Made by a program: the position numbers and the translations under genes
Notes under the pieces: generated by a model
Seen by the model: only the letters and a program-made list of their open reading frames with translations
Told to the model about the DNA's origin: nothing
Databases searched by the model: none
DNA from: Streptacidiphilus rugosus AM-16
GTDB lineage: Bacteria; Actinomycetota; Actinomycetes; Streptomycetales; Streptomycetaceae
Assembly: GCF_000744655.1 (NCBI RefSeq)
Contig: NZ_JQMJ01000004.1
Location: 6,448,001-6,512,000 of the forward strand
Direction of reading: 5' to 3'
DNA length: 64,000 nt
Part shown: piece by piece, positions 32,801-41,566 of the stretch
Position numbering within the stretch: position 1 is the first letter of the stretch
Layout of the letters: every line of letters begins with the position of its first letter

Positions 32801-33098
32801 CGGGCTCCGGCTCGGGCTCGGCGACCCCGGCCTGGCGCAGCGCCTTCCGCACGCGCTCGGAGAGCTCGGCGGCGGCCTTGTTGGTGAAGGTCAGCCCGAG
32901 CACCTGCTCGGGCCGGACCTGCCCGGTGCCCACGAGCCACACCACGCGGGCGGCCATCACCGTGGTCTTGCCCGACCCCGCGCCCGCGACGATCACCGCG
33001 GGCGCGAGCGGCGCGGTGATCGCGCGCAGCTGCTCCGCGGTGAAAGGGATCCCGAGCAGCTCCTTGAGCTGCTCGGGACTGGTCAGGGGGCCGGGCAT
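29856..33098 (-). CDS. adnB: AdnB-like helicase-nuclease
   Basis: 1080 residues starting MPGPLTSPEQLKELLGIPFT. SF1 helicase motifs: Walker A AGAGSGKTT, LLDEYQDTSVAQ, AVGDPCQAIYGWRG and KGLEWDVVFVPG. The C-terminal third is a RecB-type PD-(D/E)XK nuclease: GTRFHAWVESRL, GRIDAVYRTKDGFEVVDWKTNQ and QLAVYRLAWAE. Together with AdnA it forms the actinobacterial heterodimer that resects double-strand breaks with ATP. Normally adnA and adnB are adjacent; here a lipoprotein gene intervenes. The start is 60 bp after the lipoprotein stop. Confidence 0.93.
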   Translation of the reverse strand: MPGPLTSPEQLKELLGIPFTAEQLRAITAPLAPAVIVAGAGSGKTTVMAARVVWLVGTGQVRPEQVLGLTFTNKAAAELSERVRKALRQAGVAEPEPEPGGQAGAELGEPEISTYHAFAGRLLQDHGLRIGLEPDARLLADATRFQLAARVLRQAPGPYPALKDGVSSLIAKLVKLDGELAEHLVEPERLAAYDTALLARLDGVKLSNEALRAVPVAAEARRELTELVTRYRARKRGAQLMDFGDQIAACAQLARTRPEVGVLLREQYAVVLLDEYQDTSVAQRLLLAGLFGDGSGHPVTAVGDPCQAIYGWRGASVANLDEFPHHFRHADDTAAARYSLSENRRSGGRLLAFANELAAPLRAMHEGVAALRPAPGEELSGGMRCALLETHEGEIAWLADSIAHLVRTGTAPGRIAVLCRGGRELFPDVHAALVERDVPVEVVGLSGLLHLPEVADLVATCEVLQDPTANAALVRLLVGPRWRIGPRDLALLGRRARDLVRVASAPDGGADKLAEAVAEADPTEIVSLADALESFLYPGQAGEPELPFSAEAAVRFERLAAEIRELRRALAEPLMDVLHRVLTVTGLEVELSASPHALAARRRETLSAFLDIAAGFADLDGDPSLGAFLGFLRTAQEYDRGLDNNLPGGEDTVKVLTAHKSKGLEWDVVFVPGLVKGAFPSGTGRERWTARAEVLPHALRGDADSLAADPAWTAAGLKAFEAEMKRHAATEELRLGYVAFTRPRARLYASGHWWGPTQKRPRGPSEFLTALREFAEERPQSGAEIEAWAEQPAEGAANPALDTGVEHAWPLPLDAAAQAARRSAGARVLAGPRGEESPSVETPEERRTVASWDRDLELLSAELRRARSRTREVPLPRSLSASQLLRVASDPEGFARELARPMPRPPQPAARRGTRFHAWVESRLAVEPLLLLGEDALPGLDDSGIEDERELERLKEAFLRSEYAARTPHRVEEPFQLLLGGRVVRGRIDAVYRTKDGFEVVDWKTNQRETADPLQLAVYRLAWAEREGLPLDRVSAAFLYVRSGTVVRPGALPGREALEELLDTITPNGEQIGGVATEAL

Positions 33099-33158
33099 GC
33101 CTCACACGCTAGCGCGGCCCGCCGACAGTCGACGCACGCGTGACGGCTCGGCGGCGGC

Positions 33159-33917
33159 TCACGCTCCGGGTGCCGTGACCACCGCCGCGGCGGGCGGCGG
33201 CGTCAGGTCGACCGGTTTGTCGAACTCGGAGAAGCTGACCGTGCCCCCGTCGGCGCCCGGCGAGGTCAAGGACAGCAGGTACGGCTTCGCCGAGTCGCTG
33301 ACCAGGACCGTGATGCCTCCGTCCCCCTTGAGCTGCAGTGCGGGAGTCCCGTCGACCGTGACGACCGCGCCGCGGGTCAGCCCCTGCGCGTCGTTCATCT
33401 GCGCGAACACACTCTTGCCCATGTCGCAGGCGGCGATCACCGAGGCGAACTTCCCCGACGTGGCGGAGGACACGGCCAGGTACTTGCCCCGTGCCCTTTC
33501 GGCGTTCGCGCCCAGCTCCTTCAACGCCTCGCCTTCGAGCTTGATCCACGCCTTGTTGCCGTCGACCACGAGGTCGACGGAGCCGTGACCGACGCCCGCC
33601 GTGAGCGTTCCCGCGCAGCCCCGGCCCGGGATCTCGTGGATGTCCCAGCTCGGCTGTGCCGGGTCGGTGAAGTGCGTGACGAAGTGCATGGACGTGAGGG
33701 CGAGCATGTTCGCCTTGGCCTTGGCCACGATCGCCGTCAGCGGCATCCCTGCCAGGGGGTCGGCGGAGCCCGCAGGCGCGGCGCTCGCGGTCTTCGCGTC
33801 GGCCCCGGCGACCTTCACGGGCGGGGTCGGGGCAGCGGCCGACGAGCAGGCCGTCGTTCCCAGGCCGAGCGCGAGGCAGGCGACAGCCGCGGCGGGTATG
33901 CGCTGGTACATCGTCAT
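33159..33917 (-). CDS. LppX/LprG-like lipoprotein
   Basis: 252 residues from ATG 33917 (AAGGA ten bases upstream; ATG 33911 is an alternative). A signal peptide (RIPAAAVACLALGLGTTACSS) ends at a lipoprotein cysteine with an imperfect lipobox, followed by an Ala/Thr/Pro linker. The mature domain resembles the LppX/LprG lipid-binding fold: SMHFVTHFT, GSVDLVVDGNKAWIKLEGEA, VVTVDGTPALQLKGDGG and LLSLTSPGADGGTVSFSEFD. Probable cell-surface lipoprotein, possibly lipid carrier. Oddly placed between adnA and adnB on the same strand, with 68 and 60 bp gaps, so it may share their transcript. Confidence 0.8.
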   Translation of the reverse strand: MTMYQRIPAAAVACLALGLGTTACSSAAAPTPPVKVAGADAKTASAAPAGSADPLAGMPLTAIVAKAKANMLALTSMHFVTHFTDPAQPSWDIHEIPGRGCAGTLTAGVGHGSVDLVVDGNKAWIKLEGEALKELGANAERARGKYLAVSSATSGKFASVIAACDMGKSVFAQMNDAQGLTRGAVVTVDGTPALQLKGDGGITVLVSDSAKPYLLSLTSPGADGGTVSFSEFDKPVDLTPPPAAAVVTAPGA

Positions 33918-33984
33918 CCGAACCGAATCCTTGGTGATCAGTCTGTGAGAGCGCACATGCTCGCACAGACCCCCTGTCCGGCCC

Positions 33985-36900
33985 TTACTCGACGACCTGG
34001 CGCCCCTCCGGCCGGGCGGAGCAGCTGCCGTGGAAGGAGCAGTGACCGCACTGGTCCCCCGTGGTCGGCACGAAGCGCTCGCGGACGATCCGGTCCGCCG
34101 CCTCGGCCAACAGGCCCTCGATCCACTCGCCGCCCTCCGACAGCGACGCCTGGCTCTGGACGCGCGGAGCGTCCGGCTCCGCCTTGGACGCGGGCTGGCG
34201 CAGCTGCACCAGCTCGGCGCCGCCCGGCTCGGGGTGCCCGCCTTCCGACGTCGCGAAGACCTCGTCCACCGCTCCCTCGCGCACGGCGAGCTGGTAGACC
34301 CCGAGCTGCGGATGGGCGAGGACCTGACTCTGCGTCGGCGTGCGGCGGCCGGTCTTGAAGTCGACGACGTAGGCCGCGCCCGTCGACTCCTCCCGCTCGA
34401 CGCGGTCCATCGTGCCCCGGATGCGGACCGCGTACGGGCCCGCCTTCAGCTCCACGTCGAAGGGCTGCTCGGTACCCACCGGCACCCGGCCGCGCTCGGC
34501 CGCGTGCCAGACCAGGAAGCGCTCCAGGGCGGCGCGGGCCTCCCCCTTCTCCTGCTCGGACTTCCACGGCGCGTCGAAGGCCAGCGCGTCCCAGACCCGG
34601 TCCAGGCGGGCCATCAGCACGTCCAGGTCCGCGGGCGTGCGGCCGGCGCCGACCTCCTCGGCGAGGACGTGCACCACGTTGCCGAAGCCCTGCGCACCGC
34701 TGGACGCCTCCTGCGCCCGCACCTCGCGGCCCAGGAACCACTGGAGCGCGCAGGCGTCGACGGACTCCAGCGCGCTGCCGGAGAGCTCCACCGGCTTGGC
34801 GGGATCGCGGACCGGCTCGGCGTTCTCGGTGACGTCGACCATCCCCCACCAGCGGTGCGGATCGGCCGCCGGGACGAGCGGCACGCCGTCCTCGTCGGTC
34901 AGCACGGCCAGCCTGGCCAGCCGCTCCGCCGCCGCCTCACGCAGGGCGGGCGAGGCCGTCACGTCGACGCTGGTGGCCCGCAGCTCCGCGACGAGCGCGG
35001 CGACGGAGAGCGCACGCCGCGGCCGGTGCGCGACGTCCTCCACCCTGACCTCCGGCACGCGGGTACCGTCCGGGCGCTCGCGGTACAGCTCGCGCAGGAA
35101 GCGCGAGGGCTCGTCGCCGTCCTCGGCGGCGGCCTGGACGGCGGTGACGACGAGCCGTTCCTTCGCGCGGGTGACGGCGACGTAGAAGAGGCGACGCTCC
35201 TCGGCGAGCAGCGCGCCCGACGGCATGGGTTCGGCCAGGCCGTCGACGCCGATCCGGTCCGCCTCCAGCAGCGAGCCGCGCCGGCGCAGATCGGGCCACA
35301 GGCCCTCCTGCACGCCGGCGACGACGACCAGGGGCCACTCCAGGCCCTTGGCGCGGTGAGCGGTCATCAGCCGGACCGCGTCGGCGCGGACGGCGCGACC
35401 GGAGAGCGTGTCGGCGGCGATGTCCTGCTGTTCCAGCTCGGCGAGGAAGTTCAACGCTCCACGGGGGCCGTGCGCGTGGGACTCGGCGCGGGCCGCGGTC
35501 TCGAACAGGGCGCAGAGCGCGTCGAGATCCCGGTCGGCGTTCCGCCCGGCCGCGCCGCCGCGGAGCGCGGCGCGCTCCAGCCGCTCACGCCAGGACGTGC
35601 TCGCCTCCCACAGCGCCCACAGCGCCTCCTCGGCGGTGGCGCCGCCGGCCAGCATCTCGCGGACCTTGCGCAGCAGCAGCCCGAGGTCCCTGGCCCGCCG
35701 GGCGGCGTGCCCGGGCAGCAGGGCCAACCGCTCGGGCTCCGCCAACGCCTCCCTGACCAGTGCCTCCGCCGATCTGACCGCGCGCTGCCGCTCCGCCGGC
35801 AGCCCCCGCAGCTCCGCCCGCTCCTCCTCCCGCAGCACACGCCCCAACCGCCGCAGATCCCCTCCGTCGAGCCCGGCCAACGGCCCGGTCAACAGCTGCT
35901 GCGCGAGCTCGGCGGTCAGCGGGTCGTCGGACTCCACCTCGGCGGGCGCCTCGGCCAGGGAGCCGAAGACACCCGGGTCGGCGGCGCCGGAGGAGGCGTC
36001 AGCCGCAAGGAATTCCGACTCGCCCGCTTCACCGCTCCCCGCGGCCTGCGGGTCCGCGGCCCCCGGGTCGAACCCGCCGTCCTGGCCGGCACCGCCGAGA
36101 ACGCCGTCGGCAGGAAGCTCCGCCACGGGCCCGGCGGTGCGCGAGCCGAAGGCACCCGCACCGGGCTCACCGACCTGACCCGCGCCCCCGAGGACGCCGT
36201 CGGCAGGAAGCTCCGCCCCGGCCCCGGTGGTCTGCGCGTCGGAGGCACCCTGGGCGAGCCGGCCGATCGGGGCGGAGGCGTCGGTGAGAGCCGTGGCCTC
36301 GGGATCGGGGAGTGTCGATCCGTCACGCGGGCCGGGGACGGTCGGTGACCCGTCGAGAGCTGCGGCACCGGTGGCGGGCGTCGGCGCGGACGGGGCGGGG
36401 GCGTCGGAGGGCGCTTGCGCGAACGGCGGTGCGTCGGGGTCCTGGCCGGCGGCGAGGCGGCGGGCGCGGGTGGCGGAGAGGGCGCAGACGTGGAGGGCGG
36501 TGAGAAGGGGGGCCACCGCGGGCTCGGCGTTGAGGGGGAGGTCGTCGCCGTCGATCTCCACGGGGACGCCCGCGGAGGTCAGTGCGCGGCGCAGCCCCGG
36601 CAGGGAGCGGGCGCCGGCGCGGACCAGGACCGCCATGTCGCCCCACGGCATCCCCTGCTCCAGGTGCGCGCGGCGGAGCAGGTCCGCGATGTTGTCGAGC
36701 TCGGCGCCGGGCGTGGGGAAGGTGAGGATCTCCACCGCGCCGCCCTCGCGCGCGGGGAGCAGTCGCCGGTGCGCCTCCAGCGCCGCCGCGGGCAGCCGCC
36801 CCGCGGGGAGGCGTTCGGCCAGCACCCGGCTGGAGGCCAGCAGTCGGGCGCCCGCCCGCCGCGAGACGCGCAGCACCCGGATCGGCGCGGGGGTGCCGTC

Positions 36901-37821
36901 CGCCTTCGGGAAGCGGTGCGGGAAGTCGAGGATGCCGTTGACGTCCGCGCCACGGAAGGCGTAGATCGACTGGTCGGGGTCGCCCACCGCGACCAGCTCC
37001 CGGCCGTCTCCGGCCAGCGCGCGCAGCAGCCGGACCTGGGACGGGTCGGTGTCCTGGTACTCGTCGACGAAGACCACCCGGAACGAGCGCCGCAGCTGCT
37101 CCGCCACCTCCGGGCGCTCGGCCAGCAGCACCGCGCGCTGCACCAGCTCCGCGTAGTCGAGCACGCCCTGCAGGTCCAGCACGTCCAGGTACTCCGCCAG
37201 GAAGCCCGCCGCCGCCTGCCAGTCGGGCCGGCCCACCCCTGCGGCGAAGCGGGCCAGCGCCTCGCCGCCCAGGCCGAGCTCGCGCGCGCGGGCCAGCACC
37301 GCACGGACCTCGTCCGCGAACCCGCGGGTGGTCAGGGCGGCACGCAGCTCGGTGGGCCAGTCGAGCCCCTGGCCGTGCCGGGCGTCCTCGGCACCACCGG
37401 CCAGCAGCTCACGGACCATCACGTCCTGCTCGGGACCGGAGAGCAGCCGCAGCGGCTCCGCGTAGAGGTCCGGCTCCTGGTGCGCGCGCAGCAGCGCGTA
37501 ACAGAAGGAGTGGAAGGTCGTCGCCTGCGGCACCGCGCCGCCGCCCACTCGGGCGGTGATCCGGTCGCGCAGCTCGACGGCGGCCTTCCTGCTGAAGGTG
37601 AGGACCAGGATCTCCTCGGCGGGGACCCCCTCCGCGATCCGCGCGGCGACCGCCTCCACCAGCGTGGTGGTCTTGCCCGTGCCAGGTCCGGCGAGGACCA
37701 GCAGCGGACCGCCGCGATGGTCCACGACCGCCTGCTGGTAGCCGTCCAGGGCAGGGACGGCCGCAGGCGTGACCGGCTCGCGCACGAGGCGGTACGCGCC
37801 GGCGGGAACGGAGCTGGTCAT
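33985..37821 (-). CDS. adnA: AdnA-like helicase-nuclease with Fe-S nuclease
   Basis: 1278 residues from ATG 37821 (a GTG at 37875 is also open). SF1 motifs: Walker A AGPGTGKTT, VFVDEYQDTDPSQ, AVGDPDQSIYAFRGAD and KGLEWPLVVVAG, so the motor looks intact. The C-terminal nuclease has IRGTMDRVE, AYVVDFKTGRRTP and QLGVYQLA, with an upstream Cys (DACALQWFL) plus CGHCSFHGSC, the pattern of an iron-sulfur-stabilised RecB-type nuclease. Partner of AdnB. Residues about 460-625 form a Pro/Ala/Gly/Asp linker containing a tandem 31-residue duplication (AELPADGVLGGAGQ twice), inserted in the helicase module. Downstream of the alkyltransferase-like gene. Confidence 0.93.
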   Translation of the reverse strand: MTSSVPAGAYRLVREPVTPAAVPALDGYQQAVVDHRGGPLLVLAGPGTGKTTTLVEAVAARIAEGVPAEEILVLTFSRKAAVELRDRITARVGGGAVPQATTFHSFCYALLRAHQEPDLYAEPLRLLSGPEQDVMVRELLAGGAEDARHGQGLDWPTELRAALTTRGFADEVRAVLARARELGLGGEALARFAAGVGRPDWQAAAGFLAEYLDVLDLQGVLDYAELVQRAVLLAERPEVAEQLRRSFRVVFVDEYQDTDPSQVRLLRALAGDGRELVAVGDPDQSIYAFRGADVNGILDFPHRFPKADGTPAPIRVLRVSRRAGARLLASSRVLAERLPAGRLPAAALEAHRRLLPAREGGAVEILTFPTPGAELDNIADLLRRAHLEQGMPWGDMAVLVRAGARSLPGLRRALTSAGVPVEIDGDDLPLNAEPAVAPLLTALHVCALSATRARRLAAGQDPDAPPFAQAPSDAPAPSAPTPATGAAALDGSPTVPGPRDGSTLPDPEATALTDASAPIGRLAQGASDAQTTGAGAELPADGVLGGAGQVGEPGAGAFGSRTAGPVAELPADGVLGGAGQDGGFDPGAADPQAAGSGEAGESEFLAADASSGAADPGVFGSLAEAPAEVESDDPLTAELAQQLLTGPLAGLDGGDLRRLGRVLREEERAELRGLPAERQRAVRSAEALVREALAEPERLALLPGHAARRARDLGLLLRKVREMLAGGATAEEALWALWEASTSWRERLERAALRGGAAGRNADRDLDALCALFETAARAESHAHGPRGALNFLAELEQQDIAADTLSGRAVRADAVRLMTAHRAKGLEWPLVVVAGVQEGLWPDLRRRGSLLEADRIGVDGLAEPMPSGALLAEERRLFYVAVTRAKERLVVTAVQAAAEDGDEPSRFLRELYRERPDGTRVPEVRVEDVAHRPRRALSVAALVAELRATSVDVTASPALREAAAERLARLAVLTDEDGVPLVPAADPHRWWGMVDVTENAEPVRDPAKPVELSGSALESVDACALQWFLGREVRAQEASSGAQGFGNVVHVLAEEVGAGRTPADLDVLMARLDRVWDALAFDAPWKSEQEKGEARAALERFLVWHAAERGRVPVGTEQPFDVELKAGPYAVRIRGTMDRVEREESTGAAYVVDFKTGRRTPTQSQVLAHPQLGVYQLAVREGAVDEVFATSEGGHPEPGGAELVQLRQPASKAEPDAPRVQSQASLSEGGEWIEGLLAEAADRIVRERFVPTTGDQCGHCSFHGSCSARPEGRQVVE

Positions 37822-38019
37822 GGCGTGGTCCAGGGGAAGAACTGCGGCTGCGCGGAGGGACGGGGTGCGCCTCACGCACTCCGTCCGGTAGCGAGCCTAC
37901 GATCCTGCCCCGACAACCCCTGCTCTGTCCCCCGCTTCGCGGGATTCGTCACGTTGCTCCGGCCGCAGCCGCCGCCCCCTGACCCGTACGTATCAAACGG
38001 CTCGGGGTGCGCTCGCACC

Positions 38020-38367
38020 TCACTCGGGGCGGCCGTCCCACCGGGCCCGGCGCAGGTCCACGCGCGGCATGTGCTGTCCGGCGACCTCACGCAGCGGCGT
38101 GCCCTCGACCCGGTACTGCTCCAGCGCACGCAGCTCGTGGCCCGGCAGCAGCCGGCCGTCCGCACGGATCACCCGCCACCACGGCACCGGCGCGCCGTAC
38201 AGCGCCATCACCCGTCCGACCTGCCGCGGACCGCCCTCGCCCAGGTACTCGGCGACGTCCCCGTAGGTCATCACTCGTCCGGCCGGAATGATCTCTGTTA
38301 CTTCCAGCACACGCTCCGCATACGGCGGAAGCTCCGTCCCGGGCGCCTCTTCGCTCACATCCAGCAT
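38020..38367 (-). CDS. Alkyltransferase-like (ATL) protein
   Basis: 115 residues from ATG 38367. The protein is the MGMT-type DNA-binding module: VTEIIPAGRVMTYGDVAEYLGEGGPRQVGRVMA, then VPWWRVIRADGRLLPGHELRA. The position of the alkyl-acceptor cysteine in the MGMT motif PCHRV is Trp here (PWWRV), so it cannot transfer alkyl groups. ATL proteins bind O6-alkylguanine lesions, flip the base and channel the damage to nucleotide excision repair. The gene is upstream of adnA on the same strand, in a repair-rich neighbourhood with uvrD2 20 kb away. Confidence 0.9.
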   Translation of the reverse strand: MLDVSEEAPGTELPPYAERVLEVTEIIPAGRVMTYGDVAEYLGEGGPRQVGRVMALYGAPVPWWRVIRADGRLLPGHELRALEQYRVEGTPLREVAGQHMPRVDLRRARWDGRPE

Positions 38368-38556
38368 TCTGGCGCACACCTCCGACAGCGTGTGCGGCAC
38401 CGCGACACCCACGGGGGAGACCGGTGCGGAACCTCCTCGCTCACCCGGCCGGGGGAATGTAGCATCCGCCGAGGGTCGGCTCGGGAAGGCCTCACCGCCA
38501 CGTGCTCGATCCGACCGTGCCACCCTTGAATGACCTGAGGGGACCCTGAGGGGACG

Positions 38557-41322
38557 ATGGCAGGCGGACGGACAGAAGGCATACAGGTACAGATGACCGG
38601 ATCGAGCGCGAGCGCGGATCAGTCCGCCGACGCGTCCCGAGGCATGCCCGAAACCGCGGCAGAGCCTCCGTCCGAGCCGGTCGTCGATCTGGTGAAGCGT
38701 TCCGCCTCCTCCCCTGGCCCGGTGAACTCCTCCCCGAAGCCGCCGGCCCGCCGGTCCGGCGCACCCGAGCTGCTGGTGTCCGAGCCGACCATGTCGGAGC
38801 GCTCCTCGTCCGAGCCTGCTCCGCCTCCCGCGAGGGTCACCCACCCCGACGAGTTCGACGGACAGGAGCAGGTCACCGTCGCGGTCAACGAGCCGCTGCT
38901 CGCCGCCCGCGCGCACCGCCCCTCCGACCTGCTGCGCTTCCTGCTCGGACTGCTCGGCATCGCCGGCGTGCTCGTGCTCGCCAGCATCGCCAAGTCGACC
39001 ACCACCGGGCTGACCACGGACATCACCTCGGGCGCGACCAGGCTCCCCGGCTTCCTGGTCACCATCACAAGCTTCTTCTCCACCGCGGCCGTGCTGATCG
39101 TCCCCGTGGCCTTCGCCGTCGAACGGCTGATCAAGCGGGACGGCCTCCGCGTCGCCGACGGCGTCCTCGCCGCGGTCCTCGCGCACGGCCTCTCGCTCGG
39201 CATCGACCTGTGGGTCGTACGCGCGGCGCCGGAGTCGATCAGGGCGGCCCTGGTCGTGAACAACTCCGACCCCGTCCACGGCTACCTGACGCCGGTCATC
39301 GCCTACATGACGGCCGTGGGCATGTCGAGCCGGCCACGCTGGCGAGTCGCGCTCTGGCTCGTGGTCCTGCTCGACAGCCTCTCAGAGCTGGTCAGCGGGA
39401 ACACCACGCCGCTGTCGATCGCCATCACCATCCTGCTCGGCCTGACCGTCGCCTACGGCACCCTCTACGCGGTCGGCAGTCCCAACGTCAGGCCGACCGG
39501 CGAGCACCTGCTGGCCGGTCTGCGCAAGGTCGGCTTCGACCCGATCACCGCGCACCGCTCCCCCGACGGCCCCGAGGGCACCCGCCGCTACCTCGTCGTC
39601 CAGCAGGTCGGCCCGCCGCTCGACGTCCACGTGATCGACAGGGAGCAGCAGGCCTCCGGCTTCTTCTACCGGTTCTGGCGACGGCTGCGGCTGCGCGCGG
39701 TGGCGACGCGCTCGAGTCCGCAGTCGCTGCGCCAGGCGCTGGAGCAGGAGGCGCTGATCGCCTACGCGGCCAACGCCGCCGGGGCGCACTCGCCGCACCT
39801 GATCGCCACGTCCGAGCTGGGCCCGGACGCGGTGATCCTCGTCTACGAGCGGATCGAGGGCCGGGCCTTCGCCGACATCCCCGACGAGGAGATCACCGAC
39901 AAGATCCTGGTCGACGCCTGGACCTCGGTCCGGACCCTGCACGACCGGCGGATCGCGCACCGCCAGCTGACCGGCAAAGCGCTGCTGGTCACCGAGGACG
40001 ACGGCACCTGCCTGGTCAACCTGGCCGGCGGCGACATCGCGGCCGGTGAGATGGCGCTGCGCATGGACGTGGCCCAGCTGCTCACCACCGTCGCGCTGCG
40101 GGTCGGCCCGGAGCGGGCGGTCACCTCGGCGACGGAGGTGCTCGGCACCAACCGGACCGCGGCGGCGCTGCCGATGCTCCAGCCGGTCGGACTGAGCCGG
40201 TCCACCCGTCAGGACCTGAAGCTCTATCAGCGGCATCGCAAGGCCGAGGTGCAGGCCGCCAGGGACGCGATGATCGCCACCGGGGTGAAGGTCGAGGAGG
40301 CCCTGGAGGCCAACCCGGACCCTGCCGATCTGCTGTCGCTGATCCGCGAGGAGATCCTGGAGCTGGTGCCGCAGGCCCCGGTCGAGCCCGCCAAGCTCGA
40401 AAGGCTCAGGCCGAAGACCCTGATCAGCCTGATCGCGGGCGCCTTCGCCGCGTACCTGCTGGTCGGCCAGCTGACCAACAACCCGCTGACCCATCTCGCG
40501 CACGCCCAGTGGGCCTGGATCGCGGTCGCGGCGGGCGCCTCCGCGCTGAGCTACGTCGGCGCGGCGATGAGCCTGGCCGGCTTCGTCCCCGAGCAGCTGC
40601 CCTTCTGGCGGACCATCGCCGCCCAGGTGGCGGGCTCCTTCGTGAAGCTCGTCGCCCCGGCCGCCGTCGGCGGCGTCGCCCTGAACGCCCGCTTCCTGCA
40701 GCGGGCCGGCGTCCGGCCCGGCCAGGCCGTGGCCAGCGTCGGCGCCTCGCAGCTGGTCGGCCTGGGCATGCACATCCTGCTGCTGCTGGGCTTCGGCTTC
40801 ATCGCCGGCACGGCCAGCAGCTCGGACGTGCCCTCGGCGCGGACCGTGATCACGGTCGTGCTGGTGGCTGCGGTGGTCGTCCTGATCATCGCGGCGATCC
40901 CGCCGCTGCGGCGCTGGCTCGTCCAACAGCTGCGGGCGCTGTTCGTCGGCGTGATCCCGCGCATGCTCGATCTGCTGCGCACGCCCTCGAAGCTGGCCAC
41001 CGGCTTCGGCGGCGTCATCCTGGTCTCGCTGGCCTTCATCGCCTGCCTCGACGCCTGCGTCCGCGCCTTCGGCGGCTCGGCCGGCTTCGCCGCGATCGCC
41101 GTCGTCTACCTCGCGGGCAACGCGGCGGGCTCGGCGGTGCCGGTCCCCGGCGGCATCGGCACGATCGACGCGGCGCTGATCCTGCTGCTCAGCTCCGCTG
41201 CGGGGGTCCCCGGATCGATCGCCGGTCCTGCGGTGCTGATGTTCCGCATCCTCACCTTCTGGTTCCCCGTCCTCCCCGGCTGGCTCTGCTTCGGCTACCT
41301 CCAGCGCAAGGGCGGTCTGTAG
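38557..41322 (+). CDS. LPG-synthase-TM/flippase-like protein with kinase-like middle
   Basis: 921 residues from ATG 38557 (GAGGGGA just upstream; ATG 38593 also possible). A disordered 120-residue N-terminus precedes six or so membrane helices (125-300), then a soluble central domain (about 330-560), then a C-terminal membrane domain of about eight helices resembling the MprF/AglD2 flippase domain (SFVKLVAPAAVGGVALNARF; AVPVPGGIGTIDAALILLL). The middle domain looks like a degenerate kinase: RRIAHRQLTGKALLV stands where HRD..N would be and LVNLAGGD where DFG would be. No LysPG-synthase catalytic domain is present. A lipid flippase role is inferred. Confidence 0.82.
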   Translation: MAGGRTEGIQVQMTGSSASADQSADASRGMPETAAEPPSEPVVDLVKRSASSPGPVNSSPKPPARRSGAPELLVSEPTMSERSSSEPAPPPARVTHPDEFDGQEQVTVAVNEPLLAARAHRPSDLLRFLLGLLGIAGVLVLASIAKSTTTGLTTDITSGATRLPGFLVTITSFFSTAAVLIVPVAFAVERLIKRDGLRVADGVLAAVLAHGLSLGIDLWVVRAAPESIRAALVVNNSDPVHGYLTPVIAYMTAVGMSSRPRWRVALWLVVLLDSLSELVSGNTTPLSIAITILLGLTVAYGTLYAVGSPNVRPTGEHLLAGLRKVGFDPITAHRSPDGPEGTRRYLVVQQVGPPLDVHVIDREQQASGFFYRFWRRLRLRAVATRSSPQSLRQALEQEALIAYAANAAGAHSPHLIATSELGPDAVILVYERIEGRAFADIPDEEITDKILVDAWTSVRTLHDRRIAHRQLTGKALLVTEDDGTCLVNLAGGDIAAGEMALRMDVAQLLTTVALRVGPERAVTSATEVLGTNRTAAALPMLQPVGLSRSTRQDLKLYQRHRKAEVQAARDAMIATGVKVEEALEANPDPADLLSLIREEILELVPQAPVEPAKLERLRPKTLISLIAGAFAAYLLVGQLTNNPLTHLAHAQWAWIAVAAGASALSYVGAAMSLAGFVPEQLPFWRTIAAQVAGSFVKLVAPAAVGGVALNARFLQRAGVRPGQAVASVGASQLVGLGMHILLLLGFGFIAGTASSSDVPSARTVITVVLVAAVVVLIIAAIPPLRRWLVQQLRALFVGVIPRMLDLLRTPSKLATGFGGVILVSLAFIACLDACVRAFGGSAGFAAIAVVYLAGNAAGSAVPVPGGIGTIDAALILLLSSAAGVPGSIAGPAVLMFRILTFWFPVLPGWLCFGYLQRKGGL

Positions 41323-41566
41323 GCCGCCGGAAGCCACCCGGTCTGCGATCCCGCGTTCACAACGGGCGCCGGCCTCGCCCGGCGCCGGGCCGAAGAGCCG
41401 CTGACGGGCCGTCTGCGGGTGGTCGCCCAGGCGCGCCGCGATGTCGGGCGCGCTCACGGCGGACGGGCGCCCACGCCCGGTGAAACCCGGGGAGCCTCGG
41501 GGCCGGGACCCGTGGCGCTCCAGGTAATCCGTTGCGGCGGAGGGGTGTCGGTGTTTCCATCCTCGG

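Noticed and set aside
36101-36217. CRISPR-like repeats in adnA
   Set aside because: Only two copies, in frame with the coding sequence, no spacers or cas genes.
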